Shown here: piece by piece, positions 35,005-43,756 of the stretch | Layout: each line of letters begins with the position of its first letter | Position numbering within the stretch: position 1 is the stretch's first letter | Source of the DNA: Myxococcota bacterium | Lineage (GTDB): Bacteria > Myxococcota_A > UBA9160 > UBA4427 | Reading direction: 5' to 3' | Assembly: GCA_029941885.1 (NCBI GenBank) | Contig: JAPYTP010000019.1 | Span: 1 to 49,076 of the forward strand | DNA length: 49,076 nucleotides | Translations under genes and position numbers: made by a program | Notes under the pieces: generated by a model | Told to the model about the DNA's origin: nothing | The model's database searches: none | Seen by the model: only the letters and a program-made list of their open reading frames with translations

Positions 35005-35850
35005 ATGACGACCCGAATCCTCGCTTCGATGCTGCTGCTCGCGACGACGCTTGCGACCCCACTCGCCAGCGCCGCGGATCGGTCGATGATCCTCGCCACG
35101 ACGACGAGTGTTCGCGACTCCGGACTCCTCGACGCTCTGCTGCCCTCCTTCACCGAACAGACGGGAATCGCGGTTCGCGTGATCGCCGTCGGGACGGGGG
35201 CAGCGCTTCGCATGGGACGCGAAGGCAACGCGGATCTGCTCCTCACCCATGCGCCCGACTCGGAGCAATCCCTCGTCGACGAGGGAATCGCTCGACGGCG
35301 GACACCTTTCATGGAGAATTTTTTCGTGATCGCGGGCCCGAAGCACGATCCGGTCGACGTTGCCCACGCCCGCTCACCCGAAGAGGCGATCGAGAAGATC
35401 GCGGGTGCCAAGGCGGGCTGGGTCAGCCGCTCCGACGATTCCGGCACGCACAAGAGAGAGAAGTCCCTGTTCGAGGCGTCGGGACTCGATCCTGATGCGG
35501 ACTGGGAGGGGCTCGTTCGAACCGGAAGCGGAATGGGCCTCTCGCTCCAGGTTGCCGGCGAACGCCGCACATATATCCTGAGCGACATCGGCACTTTTCT
35601 CGCTTTCGAGAGTCGCGTCGAGCTGGTCGCACTCTCGAGCCCCGCTCCGTCGCTTCGCAACACCTACTCGATCCTCCAGCTCTATTCAGACCGCTTCGAG
35701 CGGCCCCTTCGCAGCGCCGAAGCCGAAGCGCTCGAGGATTTCCTGCTCGACGCGAGCACCCAGGCACAGATCGGGAAGTTCGGACTAGAGCGCTTCGGCC
35801 GTGCGCTCTTCACCCCGACGGCCGCCTCGGCCCCACCCTCGGCGGATTAG
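35005..35850 (+). CDS. tupA: tungstate ABC transporter substrate-binding protein
   Basis: This is an exported binding protein (281 residues; signal peptide to about residue 23, ending LASA-AD). It has the TupA/WtpA-like binding motifs ILATTTSVRDSGLLDALLP (oxyanion site with Thr-Thr-Ser) and WVSRSDDSGTHKREK. The order substrate-binding protein, permease, ATPase and these motifs set it apart from the phosphate and molybdate versions. It should bind tungstate with high affinity in the periplasm. TupA also binds molybdate weakly, so selectivity is inferred. The permease gene starts only 3 nt after its stop. Confidence 0.9.
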   Translation: MTTRILASMLLLATTLATPLASAADRSMILATTTSVRDSGLLDALLPSFTEQTGIAVRVIAVGTGAALRMGREGNADLLLTHAPDSEQSLVDEGIARRRTPFMENFFVIAGPKHDPVDVAHARSPEEAIEKIAGAKAGWVSRSDDSGTHKREKSLFEASGLDPDADWEGLVRTGSGMGLSLQVAGERRTYILSDIGTFLAFESRVELVALSSPAPSLRNTYSILQLYSDRFERPLRSAEAEALEDFLLDASTQAQIGKFGLERFGRALFTPTAASAPPSAD

Positions 35851-35853
35851 AAC

Positions 35854-36513
35854 GTGTCCACCGAGGAGATCCAGGTGCTCGCCGAGATCACTCTTCGGAC
35901 CCTGTGGGTCTGCGGTTCGGCACTCGTGCTGGCCCTCCTCGCCGGCGTACCGGTCGGGATCGTCCTCGGTTCGCGGCGCTTCGTCACACGTGGGCTGCTG
36001 GTTTCCTCGGTGAATGCAGGCATGGGCGCGCCACCTGTCGTCGTTGGCCTGATCGGCTCGATCCTGCTCGCTCGCAGCGGCCCCCTCGGAGGGTACGAGC
36101 TGCTCTATACGCCCTATGCGATGATTCTGACTTCGACCGCAATCGCTCTCCCCCTCGTGATCGGCCTGACCCTGGCCTCTGTCGGATCCCTGGACGAGGA
36201 GTGGGACCTCCAGGTGCGAACCCTCGGGATCGGGCGGGGGTGGCGGATCTGGCTGCTCGTGCGCGAGATTCGGATGGGCCTGCTGGCCGCCGTGATCGCA
36301 GCGATGGGCGGCATTCTCTCCGAGGTCGGCGCAGTCAATATGGTCGGCGGCAACATCGCCGGCGAAACCCGGGTCCTCACCACGGCGATCATGATGCACA
36401 CGAGCATGGGTGAATATGAAGTGGCGGCAGGCGAGGCGATCGTCCTGGCTGGAAACCTGCTGGTGCTCGCCGGGCTGCTGACCTGGTTTCAGCAGAGCGG
36501 GCGGACACGATGA
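35854..36513 (+). CDS. tupB: tungstate ABC transporter permease
   Basis: A 219-residue inner-membrane protein with about five or six hydrophobic segments. The EAA-like cytoplasmic loop reads EEWDLQVRTLGIGRGWRIW, the ATPase-docking region of this permease family. The C-terminal region GILSEVGAVNMVGGNIAGETRVLTTAI matches TupB/ModB-like permeases for oxyanions. GTG at 35854 comes 3 nt after tupA stops, and its own TGA overlaps the ATG of the ATPase gene (ATGA). Two copies would form the channel together with two TupC. Confidence 0.9.
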   Translation: MSTEEIQVLAEITLRTLWVCGSALVLALLAGVPVGIVLGSRRFVTRGLLVSSVNAGMGAPPVVVGLIGSILLARSGPLGGYELLYTPYAMILTSTAIALPLVIGLTLASVGSLDEEWDLQVRTLGIGRGWRIWLLVREIRMGLLAAVIAAMGGILSEVGAVNMVGGNIAGETRVLTTAIMMHTSMGEYEVAAGEAIVLAGNLLVLAGLLTWFQQSGRTR

Positions 36514-37592
36514 GTTCCGACCCGACCGAAAATGGGATCGCGCTCTCGGCGATGGATCTCGTCTGTCGGCGCGGCGCCGGTGAGAACAGCTTCGAGCTTC
36601 GGGTCCAGGCACTCGATCTCCACGTGGGGGAGGTTCTCGTGATTCTCGGACCGAACGGTGCGGGAAAGAGCACGCTTCTGCGAGCGCTCGCCGGACTCGA
36701 GCGCAGCGCGAACAAGCATGCGGTCCGTGGAGGACCCGGTCCGGTGACCCTCGTCTTCCAGCGCCCCGCAGCGCTCTCCGGCAGCGCCGAGTTCAACGTC
36801 CGTGCCGCTCTGCTCAGCAAGCGGCTTCCCGAAGACAGTCGACGAGAACGAGTCGCTCGTGCCCTCGCTCGATTCGACATTGGTCATCTTGCAAGCCACG
36901 ATGCCCGGACGCTCTCGGGGGGCGAGCTACGCAGGCTTGCCCTCGCCCGGGCATTCGTGCTGGAGCCTCGCGTTCTTCTACTCGACGAGCCCTTCGACGA
37001 CCTCGACGCCGAGGGTCAGCGATCGCTCTCGCTCGATCTCCAGCAGGCCATCGCCGACACGAATGTCGCGGTTGCGATGGTGACCCACGACCTTCGACGT
37101 GCGCTTCTTCTCGCGGATCGGATCGCGGTCCTCGCGCGGGGCCGCCTGGTTCAGCATGGCTCGCGCGACGATGTGCTCCTGCGCCCCGATTCACCCGAGA
37201 TCGCGCGTATCGTCGGCATGATCAATCTGGCCTCGGGCGTCGTTCGCAGGCACACCGACGGCACGTCCTGGATCGAGATCGACGAGGGCTTCGAGGTCCC
37301 CACGACGGCAGACCTCCCGCTCGGATCCGATGCCTGGATCGGAATTCGTCCAGAACACCTCAAGCTCGATGTCGGCCGTGGCGATGGCCAGTCGATCGGC
37401 AAAGCGGTCGTCGAGAGTCTCGTGAGCGACGGTCTCGCAACGGTCGTCACTCTGCGCGTGCGCCAGCGCCACTTCACCACCCACCTGCTCTCCGGTCGCG
37501 GACTCGCGCGCCGATTGCGGCCCGGAGATCCCGTCTCCCTGGCGGTCCGTCCCGAACAGGTTCACGCCCTGCAGAGCGACTCGTCTCGCTAG
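36510..37592 (+). CDS. tupC: tungstate ABC transporter ATPase
   Basis: A 360-residue ATPase. Walker A is GPNGAGKST at residues 47-55, the signature is LSGGELRRLALARA at about 134-147, and Walker B is VLLLDEPFDDLDA followed by the switch His in VTHD. The C-terminal ~120 residues (after GMINLASGVV) carry a TOBE-type small beta domain seen in oxyanion transporters, which can bind the anion and regulate transport. ATG overlaps the tupB stop. Together tupABC would supply tungsten for pterin cofactors, for example of formate dehydrogenases or aldehyde oxidoreductases located elsewhere. Confidence 0.9.
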   Translation: MSSDPTENGIALSAMDLVCRRGAGENSFELRVQALDLHVGEVLVILGPNGAGKSTLLRALAGLERSANKHAVRGGPGPVTLVFQRPAALSGSAEFNVRAALLSKRLPEDSRRERVARALARFDIGHLASHDARTLSGGELRRLALARAFVLEPRVLLLDEPFDDLDAEGQRSLSLDLQQAIADTNVAVAMVTHDLRRALLLADRIAVLARGRLVQHGSRDDVLLRPDSPEIARIVGMINLASGVVRRHTDGTSWIEIDEGFEVPTTADLPLGSDAWIGIRPEHLKLDVGRGDGQSIGKAVVESLVSDGLATVVTLRVRQRHFTTHLLSGRGLARRLRPGDPVSLAVRPEQVHALQSDSSR

Positions 37593-37804
37593 GTCGAGCA
37601 ATCGGTGATCGGGTTCGGACGCGCCAAGGACCGCGAGAAATTCGCAACGCGATGAATTTCGGCCGCTGGCCCCACCGGATCGGCAGGCGACACGCAAGTT
37701 CCCCGCCGCCTTCGCCCGCCTGATGATTTCCCCTCATGAGACTCGGGAATCGGCCCGATCTCCACCGTGGGACGGCCTTCGCCGTGTCGACGAGAGAGGA
37801 CCCC

Positions 37805-38182
37805 ATGTCGGAATCCCGAAATCTGGACACACCCGAAACGCCGGAGGAGCGACGGCAGAGACGCCGCGCGCGCCGTTGGAAGCGCCGTGGGCGAACCGTG
37901 GCGCCTTTCATCGGGGTCTCGCTGCTCGTTGCGACGCTCGCTCTCTCCGTCGATCTGATCGAGTACCAGCCGCAGAAGAAGGTGGATCGTCTGAGCGATC
38001 GCCCTCTGCCCACGGCCTTGGTCGAAAAACAGAAGAGCCGCTCACTCTCGGTGGCGCCGTCGATCTCCAACGCTTCGGTGGTGAACGCCAGGCCGCTCGA
38101 CTCCGAAATCTCGGCGTCCGGACTCGATGTAACCCTCGTTCCCGGTGAAGGGGAAAGGGATCTCCAGATCCCTCCACGCTAG
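37805..38182 (+). CDS. small single-pass membrane protein, unknown
   Basis: A 125-residue protein. The N-terminal ~30 residues are very Arg-rich (EERRQRRRARRWKRRGR), followed by one hydrophobic helix (APFIGVSLLVATLALSV). A soluble ~75-residue tail without known domain follows, ending in DVTLVPGEGERDLQIPPR. The orientation predicted from the charges is N-terminus inside. I do not recognise a family. GAGAGGA lies 4 nt before ATG 37805. It converges on and overlaps the end of a broken ParB-like gene. Confidence 0.6.
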   Translation: MSESRNLDTPETPEERRQRRRARRWKRRGRTVAPFIGVSLLVATLALSVDLIEYQPQKKVDRLSDRPLPTALVEKQKSRSLSVAPSISNASVVNARPLDSEISASGLDVTLVPGEGERDLQIPPR

Positions 38183-38869
38183 TCGGGGGCGGAGGCGACG
38201 GCCGCGACGAGCGCCAGGTCTCCCTGCTTCACGCTCGAGGCATCGAATTTCCTGGCGGACGCGGCCATCCTCGTGAGCGCGGCGGCCATGGGCATGGCTG
38301 GCCCCGTCTCGCCGCGCTTGGCTCGATGAAAGCGCACGGGATTGATCCGAGCGACGACGAAGGTCCTGAGATACACCGACTTGAACCCCCTCTCCTGCAA
38401 CCCTTCGATGATCCGCCCGACCTCGGCATTGATCTTCTCGAGGCGGGAAGCGAACCCCTCCCGCTCCCGAAGACTCGCCTTGAGTGTCTTCGAGCTGAAG
38501 CGATCGACCTTCTTGAGAACCGGGCTGAAGGCCGCTCCGGCAAACCGACCTTGCCGCTCGTAGATGATCCCGAGAGTCAGTTTCGAGGGGAAGGCTCGCG
38601 AGCAGGAGTGGACGGCCCGAGAGGGGCTCGCGATAGCCGGTGAGCGGGGCACCACCGACGCGGCGGACTTCGTTGGCCAATCCGGTGATCGCCGGATCCT
38701 CGATCGAAAGCGCAACCTCCCCGGCTTCGAGCCCACGCTTGTGCTTGCTCGGGGCGATAGTCTTGCGGGCCGCCGCCTTCTGTCGTGCCGACTTCTTCTT
38801 CGTCGGTTTCTTCACGACCTTTCTCTTGGGAGGGCCCTTCGCTGCCTTCTTCTTGCTTTGCACTGCCAT
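38179..38869 (-). pseudogene. ParB-like domain protein with internal deletion and frame change
   Basis: From ATG 38869 the frame encodes a Lys/Ala-rich N-terminus (KKKAAKGPPKRKVVKK) and then EAGEVALSIEDPAITGLANEVRR and PLLLASLPLE. A different frame continues with LTLGIIYERQGRFAGAAFSPV to the end at 38179. In intact homologues I know, these two pieces flank the ParB/Srx nuclease-like core (PTPFQRDLSPTH and the region after), roughly a hundred residues or more, which is absent here. The joint is near 38590. Both flanks are well preserved, so the gene lost its catalytic core recently or an assembly collapsed. Original role: probably DNA-binding or nucleotide-processing; unknown. Confidence 0.75.
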
Positions 38870-38958
38870 GACGAATCAGTCGAGCAACGCATTTCGGTGG
38901 AACCCGGAAGCGGTCGCCACCATGGGATCCACCCGGGGCGAGGACCGGCGGGTCGAAC

Positions 38959-40016
38959 TCAGGGATATGCGGTCTGGATGCCGACCATCGTCGTCCAATC
39001 CATCTCGAGTGAAGGACCGTCGAGCCTCTCCTAAGCGGGGAGCCCGACCTCGATCGCGAACCGAATCCCCTGGAGTGGACCCGAGGGAGCGACGACATTC
39101 AATCCCAATAGCGCGTCGAGCCGCATGAACGCGCGACGTCCTTTGTCGGCCGTGGGCACCAGGGGCACCAGGGGCACCATCATCGGATTCATTGTCGCGA
39201 TGCTCGCATCTCGTCCGCGAACGTTGAGGATTTGTTGCCATTCGAAGCGAAGGCTCGCGCTCAGCCAGTTCGTGAACTCATACGCACCCCATGTCGTGAG
39301 AGCCTATTCGTTCCCCTGCCGATATCGGGCGTGGTTTTCATCGAGCCGAATCTCGCCGCGCGCCTGACCACCCCAGGAATACGCGCCCCGATGACCCGAA
39401 TCGGTCAGTCCCGGAAGGAGATCGAAGGCTCCCGATCCGATCTGCATCGGATACGGCAGTCGTGCCTTGGCCGGATTCGAGAATGGCGTCCGGTCGACCT
39501 CGGCGATCGAGCCCGTCGGAAAACTCATCCCCGGGTTCGCGTGGACCCTGTGCCCGTGGACCTCGAAGAGATCGACGAGCGCCCCGTGGCCCGCACGTCG
39601 CCGATTCCCTCGCCTCGCGTCGTGAATGCCACACCCATCCGGTTCCGATATTCCATCTCGAGGGACACGAAGGGAAGCATCAACATGATCGTGAGCCGAT
39701 CGATCGGCGCGTACATCGCGCGGAACCTGTGCATCTCCATAACCATTTTCGTCGGCGTGACGGCATGGTCAGCCGGTACCCGACGGCCGGAAATCCGTTC
39801 ATCCTCATCACGTGAACCGTTCATTCCCATTCGCATGGAGCGATAGGAAAGCATCCCCTCGCCGGCGTCGCGCGTGTAATCTCCCATCACGCCGATCGGG
39901 CCGTGATCTGTGGGCGCACTGCCCGCAACGGCGGGATTCGCGATCAGACCCCAACAGACGAAGCCCGCGAGCGCGAGGACCCCACGCGCGCGATTCCGTT
40001 TCATCTTCACGACCAT
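38959..40016 (-). pseudogene. outer-membrane transporter-like gene with a frameshift and two TAG codons
   Basis: Starting at ATG 40016 the product has a signal peptide (LALAGFVCWGLIANPAVAG) and a Met-rich start (GVMGDYTRDAGEG, then MLSYRSMRMGM), like the meta-pathway/phenol-degradation transporter family (pfam13557-like). Near 39582, in a GGGG run, the frame changes: ALVDLFEVHGHRVHANPG continues in another frame to FPTGSIAEVDRT, then LPYPMQIGSGAFDLLPGL. In that second frame TAG occurs at 39306-39304 and at 39033-39031, with normal-looking sequence on both sides (WGAYEFTNWLSASLRFEWQ, then PLQGIRFAIEVGLP). The end is TGA at 38961-38959. The rest looks intact, so it is a young pseudogene or contains sequence errors. 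Confidence 0.75.
39154..39180. repeat. three tandem copies of a 9-base unit
   Basis: GGGCACCAG at 39154-39162 and 39163-39171 is followed by GGGCACCAT at 39172-39180. In the minus-strand frame of the transporter pseudogene it encodes a VPL-type three-residue repeat, so copies keep the frame. In related proteins only one copy is expected; this is a small in-frame expansion. Confidence 0.7.
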
Positions 40017-40374
40017 TCCCGTCCATTCTCTCGCCCCCGCACGACGCGAACGGAGCTGACGCCGAGGGCCCGATACGGATCCATCGAACGCCCAGTCCAC
40101 CGAGCCCGAAAGCGCGGAACCGCGGAGATCAGGGGGGACCGGTTCTTCACGCGCCAACGGTGCCGTTGCGCTCCTCAGCCTTCACGTGACACGCCAGCGA
40201 ATTCGCGGTCGTTTCGCTCGCCGGTCGCTTTGCTTCCCAGCTGCTGTGGACGGGAGATCGGACGAAGGCTAAACCCGGCACTCGATGCGCTGGCGCGACG
40301 CCACCCCGCCCACTCGAACGAGAGGGAAGACCCCCACTCGGGTGAGTGTCCGGTGGACGAAGGAGGAGAAAGCG
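40017..40374. other. 358-base region without a gene
   Basis: This lies between the transporter pseudogene start and the S-formylglutathione hydrolase gene, which diverge. The only open frames are short and unlike known families. A small hairpin, CACTC at 40335-40339 and GAGTG at 40344-40348 around GGGT, lies 15-20 nt before the RBS of the downstream gene and may be a leader hairpin or chance. Confidence 0.45.
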
Positions 40375-41208
40375 ATGGAAACCCTGAGCGAAACCCGATG
40401 CTTCGGAGGCGTTCAGAAAACGCTGCGGCACGAATCCGACGCGACCGGAACGCCGATGAACCTCTCGATCTTTCTACCTCCGGCAGCGGAAGAGGGCCCG
40501 GTTCCCGTGCTCTATTTCCTTTCGGGCCTGACCTGCAGCGATGAAAACGTCACGGTGAAGGGCGGCGCACAACGATGCGCCGCGGAGGCCGGATTGGCCT
40601 TCGTCGCGCCGGACACCAGCCCGCGAGGGCTCGATCTTCCTGGCGAACACGAGGACTGGGATTTCGGCAGCGGCGCGGGTTTCTACGTCGACGCGACCGA
40701 AGCACCGTGGAAGGATCACTACCGGATGTACGAATACGTGACCGCCGAACTCCCCGAGCTCCTCGAGGGCAGCCTGCCAATCGACACGAGTCGGGCGGCG
40801 ATCACGGGCCATTCGATGGGCGGCCATGGCGCGCTCGTCGTCGGGCTGCGCAACCCCGAACGTTATGCGTCGATCTCGGCCTTTGCACCGATCGTGTCGC
40901 CGACTCGATGTCCTTGGGGCGAGAAGGCGCTGTCGGCGTATCTCGGACCGGATCGCGAGAGCTGGTCCGAGTACGATGCATCGCTCCTGGTTTCGACGCG
41001 AGCGCATCCGAATCCGATCCTGATCGACCAGGGAAGCGCCGACGGCTTTCTCGAAGAGCAGCTCAAGCCGGGGCTCTTCGAAGCAGCCTGCATGCAATCG
41101 GGTCAGGCTCTCAGCCTGCGTATGCAGGAGGGCTACGACCACAGCTACTTCTTCATTGCGAGCTTCATGGGTGACCATGTGGCGCACGCCGCGAAGGCGC
41201 TCAGCTGA
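40375..41208 (+). CDS. fghA: S-formylglutathione hydrolase
   Basis: A 277-residue alpha/beta hydrolase that cleaves S-formylglutathione to formate and glutathione, the last step in glutathione-dependent formaldehyde removal. The nucleophile is S147 in GHSMGG. The acid and His are expected in LIDQGSADGFL and GYDHSYFF. VPVLYFLSGLTCSDENVTVKG and the DTSPRG segment are diagnostic of the family. ATG 40375 has AAGGAGG 8 nt upstream. Neither the partner formaldehyde dehydrogenase nor a glutathione transferase is nearby. Released formate could feed a formate dehydrogenase, which would need tungsten or molybdenum; that link is inference. Confidence 0.92.
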   Translation: METLSETRCFGGVQKTLRHESDATGTPMNLSIFLPPAAEEGPVPVLYFLSGLTCSDENVTVKGGAQRCAAEAGLAFVAPDTSPRGLDLPGEHEDWDFGSGAGFYVDATEAPWKDHYRMYEYVTAELPELLEGSLPIDTSRAAITGHSMGGHGALVVGLRNPERYASISAFAPIVSPTRCPWGEKALSAYLGPDRESWSEYDASLLVSTRAHPNPILIDQGSADGFLEEQLKPGLFEAACMQSGQALSLRMQEGYDHSYFFIASFMGDHVAHAAKALS

Positions 41209-41878
41209 GCTTGGTCAGCGCTTCCAGATTGGCCTCCGCCTCGGCGGCGACGTCCGCCAATCGATCGACGTCGAGACCCGCTCGTGCCCCGAGCGAGATC
41301 AGGAATTCCGGCAGATCGCCACAGTCGCTGGGCCAACCCTCTTCGATCTGATTGGCAATGCGGTGGCCGAGCTCCATCGCACCGGCGAGGCTGATCGTGT
41401 TCTCCGTCGCTTGGCTCGAATCGTGGTGTGTGAGGACGGCTTCGCAGAACGCTTCGGGAAACCCCCATGACGCCAGCACCATCGCGCCCAACGGCGCATG
41501 TGTGGCGTCGAGAATCTTGTCGACAGTCTCGGCACTCGGATCAGAGCCATCCTCCTGCCACGCGGGCAGTTCGGCCACGAAGCCGAGCACGACGAGCTGT
41601 CCGAGATCGTGCAGCAATCCGGCCAGGAATCCGGCGGTCTCCCACGGCGGCAGCTCACTCGCGATTTCCTGGGTGGCCGAGGCCGCGAGAAGTGAATGCT
41701 TCCAGAGGCGATGCGCCGCTTCACCCAACCCCGGCGATCGAAGCAGCGTCGACCGAAGCGCCACGACGACCACGAGGGTGCTCGCCCAAGCCCTCGTCTC
41801 CAACCTCTTCGACTTCGAAAGACATTCCACCTCCGAGGGAACCCTACGGCGTCTCGCAAAGGGGACTTGATCATGCAA
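41201..41878 (-). pseudogene. HDOD domain protein lacking most of its N-terminal part
   Basis: The frame encodes 225 residues from TTG 41878, but recognisable similarity begins only at about residue 33 (ASTLVVVVALRSTLLRSPG, then LWKHSLLAASATQEIA). HDOD proteins have ~70 more residues ahead of this, with PALAARLLRLAN-type helices. The HD pair lies in AGFLAGLLHDLGQLVVLG, and AVLTHHD follows. An upstream in-frame stop at 41923-41921 rules out a longer version, and other frames upstream have no family match. It is either an N-terminally deleted remnant or a short form. Its stop overlaps the FghA stop over TCAGCTGA. Confidence 0.55.
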
Positions 41879-42012
41879 AAGCCCGTCCTCTCGACCCGCG
41901 AAACCGCCTAATAGGCAAGTCTATTGTGATTCATCGCACGTTCTTCAACCTGGGGCCGGCCGAAGCCGATTGAAGAATTGGAAGAAGGGCCCACTGGTCC
42001 GATCGGTCATCG

Positions 42013-43749
42013 ATGCGCAAGATACTCTGGACGGGCCTGATCTCGTTGACACTCGGCTCTTTGATGTTGAGTGTCGGCGTCCCGTGGATTCCCAGACCAC
42101 AGCACGAGAGCGCCGATTCCTCCCCTGCCGGGACTGCGCCGGTACCGGAATTCGCTTCGGAAACCAGCCGACCGGGTTCGATCGAAATCGCCGAGGCCGG
42201 GGTCGAGGCCCGGCGCGACCCGCAGATCGAACGCAATGTGGATGAGGCAGAAGAGCTCGGCATCGATTCACCCGACAGAATCCTCGAATGGGCATCCGAT
42301 CGCGAAATCCGACGGGTGCTGGAGGAGGCCATCGCGGTCGCGCAGCGAACGCGCACGCTCCGGATCCATCCCTCCGTGGTCGAAACGGTGGTCCAGGATG
42401 GCCGGGTCCGCGTCGTCTTCGAAATCCATCCCGCGAGCTCACCGGAGGCTCTCGCGAGTCGCCTCGCCGGTCCGCACGGCGCGCCGGAGGACAACGAGGT
42501 CCGACTCTTTCCCCTGCTCTCCCATGGCGCGGCCCATCTCGGGCCCGATGCGTTGCTCACGTTGATCGAATCCGGTGCGACGCCATCGATCGAACTCGAT
42601 CGCGTCCACCGCCCGAGTCTTCTCGATAGCCTCCCGATCATCGGTGCCGATCTCGCCCACGCTCTGGAATCGGACGGCGACGGAACCTTCATCGCAGTCC
42701 TCGATACCGGGGTCGAGGGAACGCATCCCCTCTTCGCCAGCCGACTCGCCGAAGAGGCCTGCTTCTCGGCACTCGGGCAATGTCCGAACGCGTCCACGCA
42801 GATGTTCGGGCCCGGCTCCGCGGCCCCCTGTAGCGAAGCCCAGTGCGATCATGGCACGCATGTAGCCGGCGTTGCGCTCGCACGCGACGCTGGCGGACCG
42901 TTGGTCGGCGTGGCCCCCAACGCGGGCCTGATTGCCATCCAGATCTTCAGCGAGTTCGACGGCAGTATCGGTGCCTATTCCTCGGATATTCTCGCTGCGC
43001 TCCAGCACGTGCTCGGGCTCTCCGCCTTCTACAACATCGCCGCGGTCAACATGTCGATCGCGGGAGACCCCTTCACGAGCGCAGCGGTCTGCGACTCTAC
43101 CGTTGCCTCCCAGCGAGCCGCCGTCGCGCTGCTACGAGACGCCGGAATCGCGACCGTCGCTGCCGCTGGCAACGACGGCCTGACGAACGCGGTCACGACC
43201 CCGGGCTGTCTGTCGAACGTGATCGGAGTCGGCTCGACGACGGACGCAGATGTCGTCTCGAGCTTTACGAATTCGGCCTCGTTCCTTTCCGTTTTCGCGC
43301 CGGGCGAATCCGTCGAGTCCGCCGCATTCGGCGGGACGACGCGATACGCGAGTGGCACGTCGATCGCCACACCCCATGTCGCAGGGGCGATCGCTGCGAT
43401 TCGGGAGGCACACCCCGCCTCGACGGTCGGTGAGATCGAAAACGCGATTGCGCTCTCGGGCTTTCCCGTGCTGGATAGCCGCAACGGTGAAACCGTTCCC
43501 CGAATCGATGTCCAGGCCACCATCGACCTCTTGACGGCGTCGGTCTCGCCGCCTCCCTCCCCGAGCGATCCCCCGGCGGGCGAAGGGGAAGGGGGCTCAG
43601 CCTCCGCGGCGGCGAATGGCGGCGGCGCCGGCGGTGGTGGAGGCGGCTCCAGTTGTGGCCTCGTCGGAATCGAGCCCTTCCTGGTGCTGGGGTTGATCCG
43701 AATCGGGCGACGCAGACGCCGAGCCGCCAGCACGCAAGCGATCCACTAG
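42013..43749 (+). CDS. secreted S8 subtilisin-like protease with Cys-type C-terminal sorting tail
   Basis: A 578-residue protease. There is a signal peptide (to about residue 25), then a 180-residue propeptide-like region. The catalytic triad is D231 (AVLDTGVEG), H280 (DHGTHVAG) and S450 (ASGTSIATPH); AAAGND near residue 386 contains the oxyanion Asn. After ~residue 515 comes a Pro/Ser/Gly-rich spacer (GGAGGGGGGSS) and then SCGLVGIEPFLVLGLI followed by an Arg cluster. That three-part ending is the layout of bacterial protein-sorting tails, here with a Cys-Gly pair like MYXO-CTERM. It is probably anchored or processed at the surface. A recognisable RBS is weak. Confidence 0.9.
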   Translation: MRKILWTGLISLTLGSLMLSVGVPWIPRPQHESADSSPAGTAPVPEFASETSRPGSIEIAEAGVEARRDPQIERNVDEAEELGIDSPDRILEWASDREIRRVLEEAIAVAQRTRTLRIHPSVVETVVQDGRVRVVFEIHPASSPEALASRLAGPHGAPEDNEVRLFPLLSHGAAHLGPDALLTLIESGATPSIELDRVHRPSLLDSLPIIGADLAHALESDGDGTFIAVLDTGVEGTHPLFASRLAEEACFSALGQCPNASTQMFGPGSAAPCSEAQCDHGTHVAGVALARDAGGPLVGVAPNAGLIAIQIFSEFDGSIGAYSSDILAALQHVLGLSAFYNIAAVNMSIAGDPFTSAAVCDSTVASQRAAVALLRDAGIATVAAAGNDGLTNAVTTPGCLSNVIGVGSTTDADVVSSFTNSASFLSVFAPGESVESAAFGGTTRYASGTSIATPHVAGAIAAIREAHPASTVGEIENAIALSGFPVLDSRNGETVPRIDVQATIDLLTASVSPPPSPSDPPAGEGEGGSASAAANGGGAGGGGGGSSCGLVGIEPFLVLGLIRIGRRRRRAASTQAIH

Positions 43750-43756
43750 GCGAAGC

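Noticed and set aside
35005-37592. The ABC operon as a molybdate or phosphate transporter
   Set aside because: The binding protein has the ATTTSVRDSG start and SRSDDSGTHKREK segment of TupA/WtpA-like proteins and lacks the PstS-type pattern. Weak molybdate binding cannot be excluded.
39154-39180. The 9-base triplicate as a CRISPR or recombination repeat
   Set aside because: Units are adjacent with no spacers, are only three codons long and keep the reading frame, so slippage within a gene explains them.
39031-39306. The two in-frame TAG codons as pyrrolysine or reassigned amber
   Set aside because: Other genes here, such as the sulfotransferase, thiolase and tupA, end normally in TAG, and the gene also has a frameshift, so decay is simpler. 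Kept as a finding only for checking.
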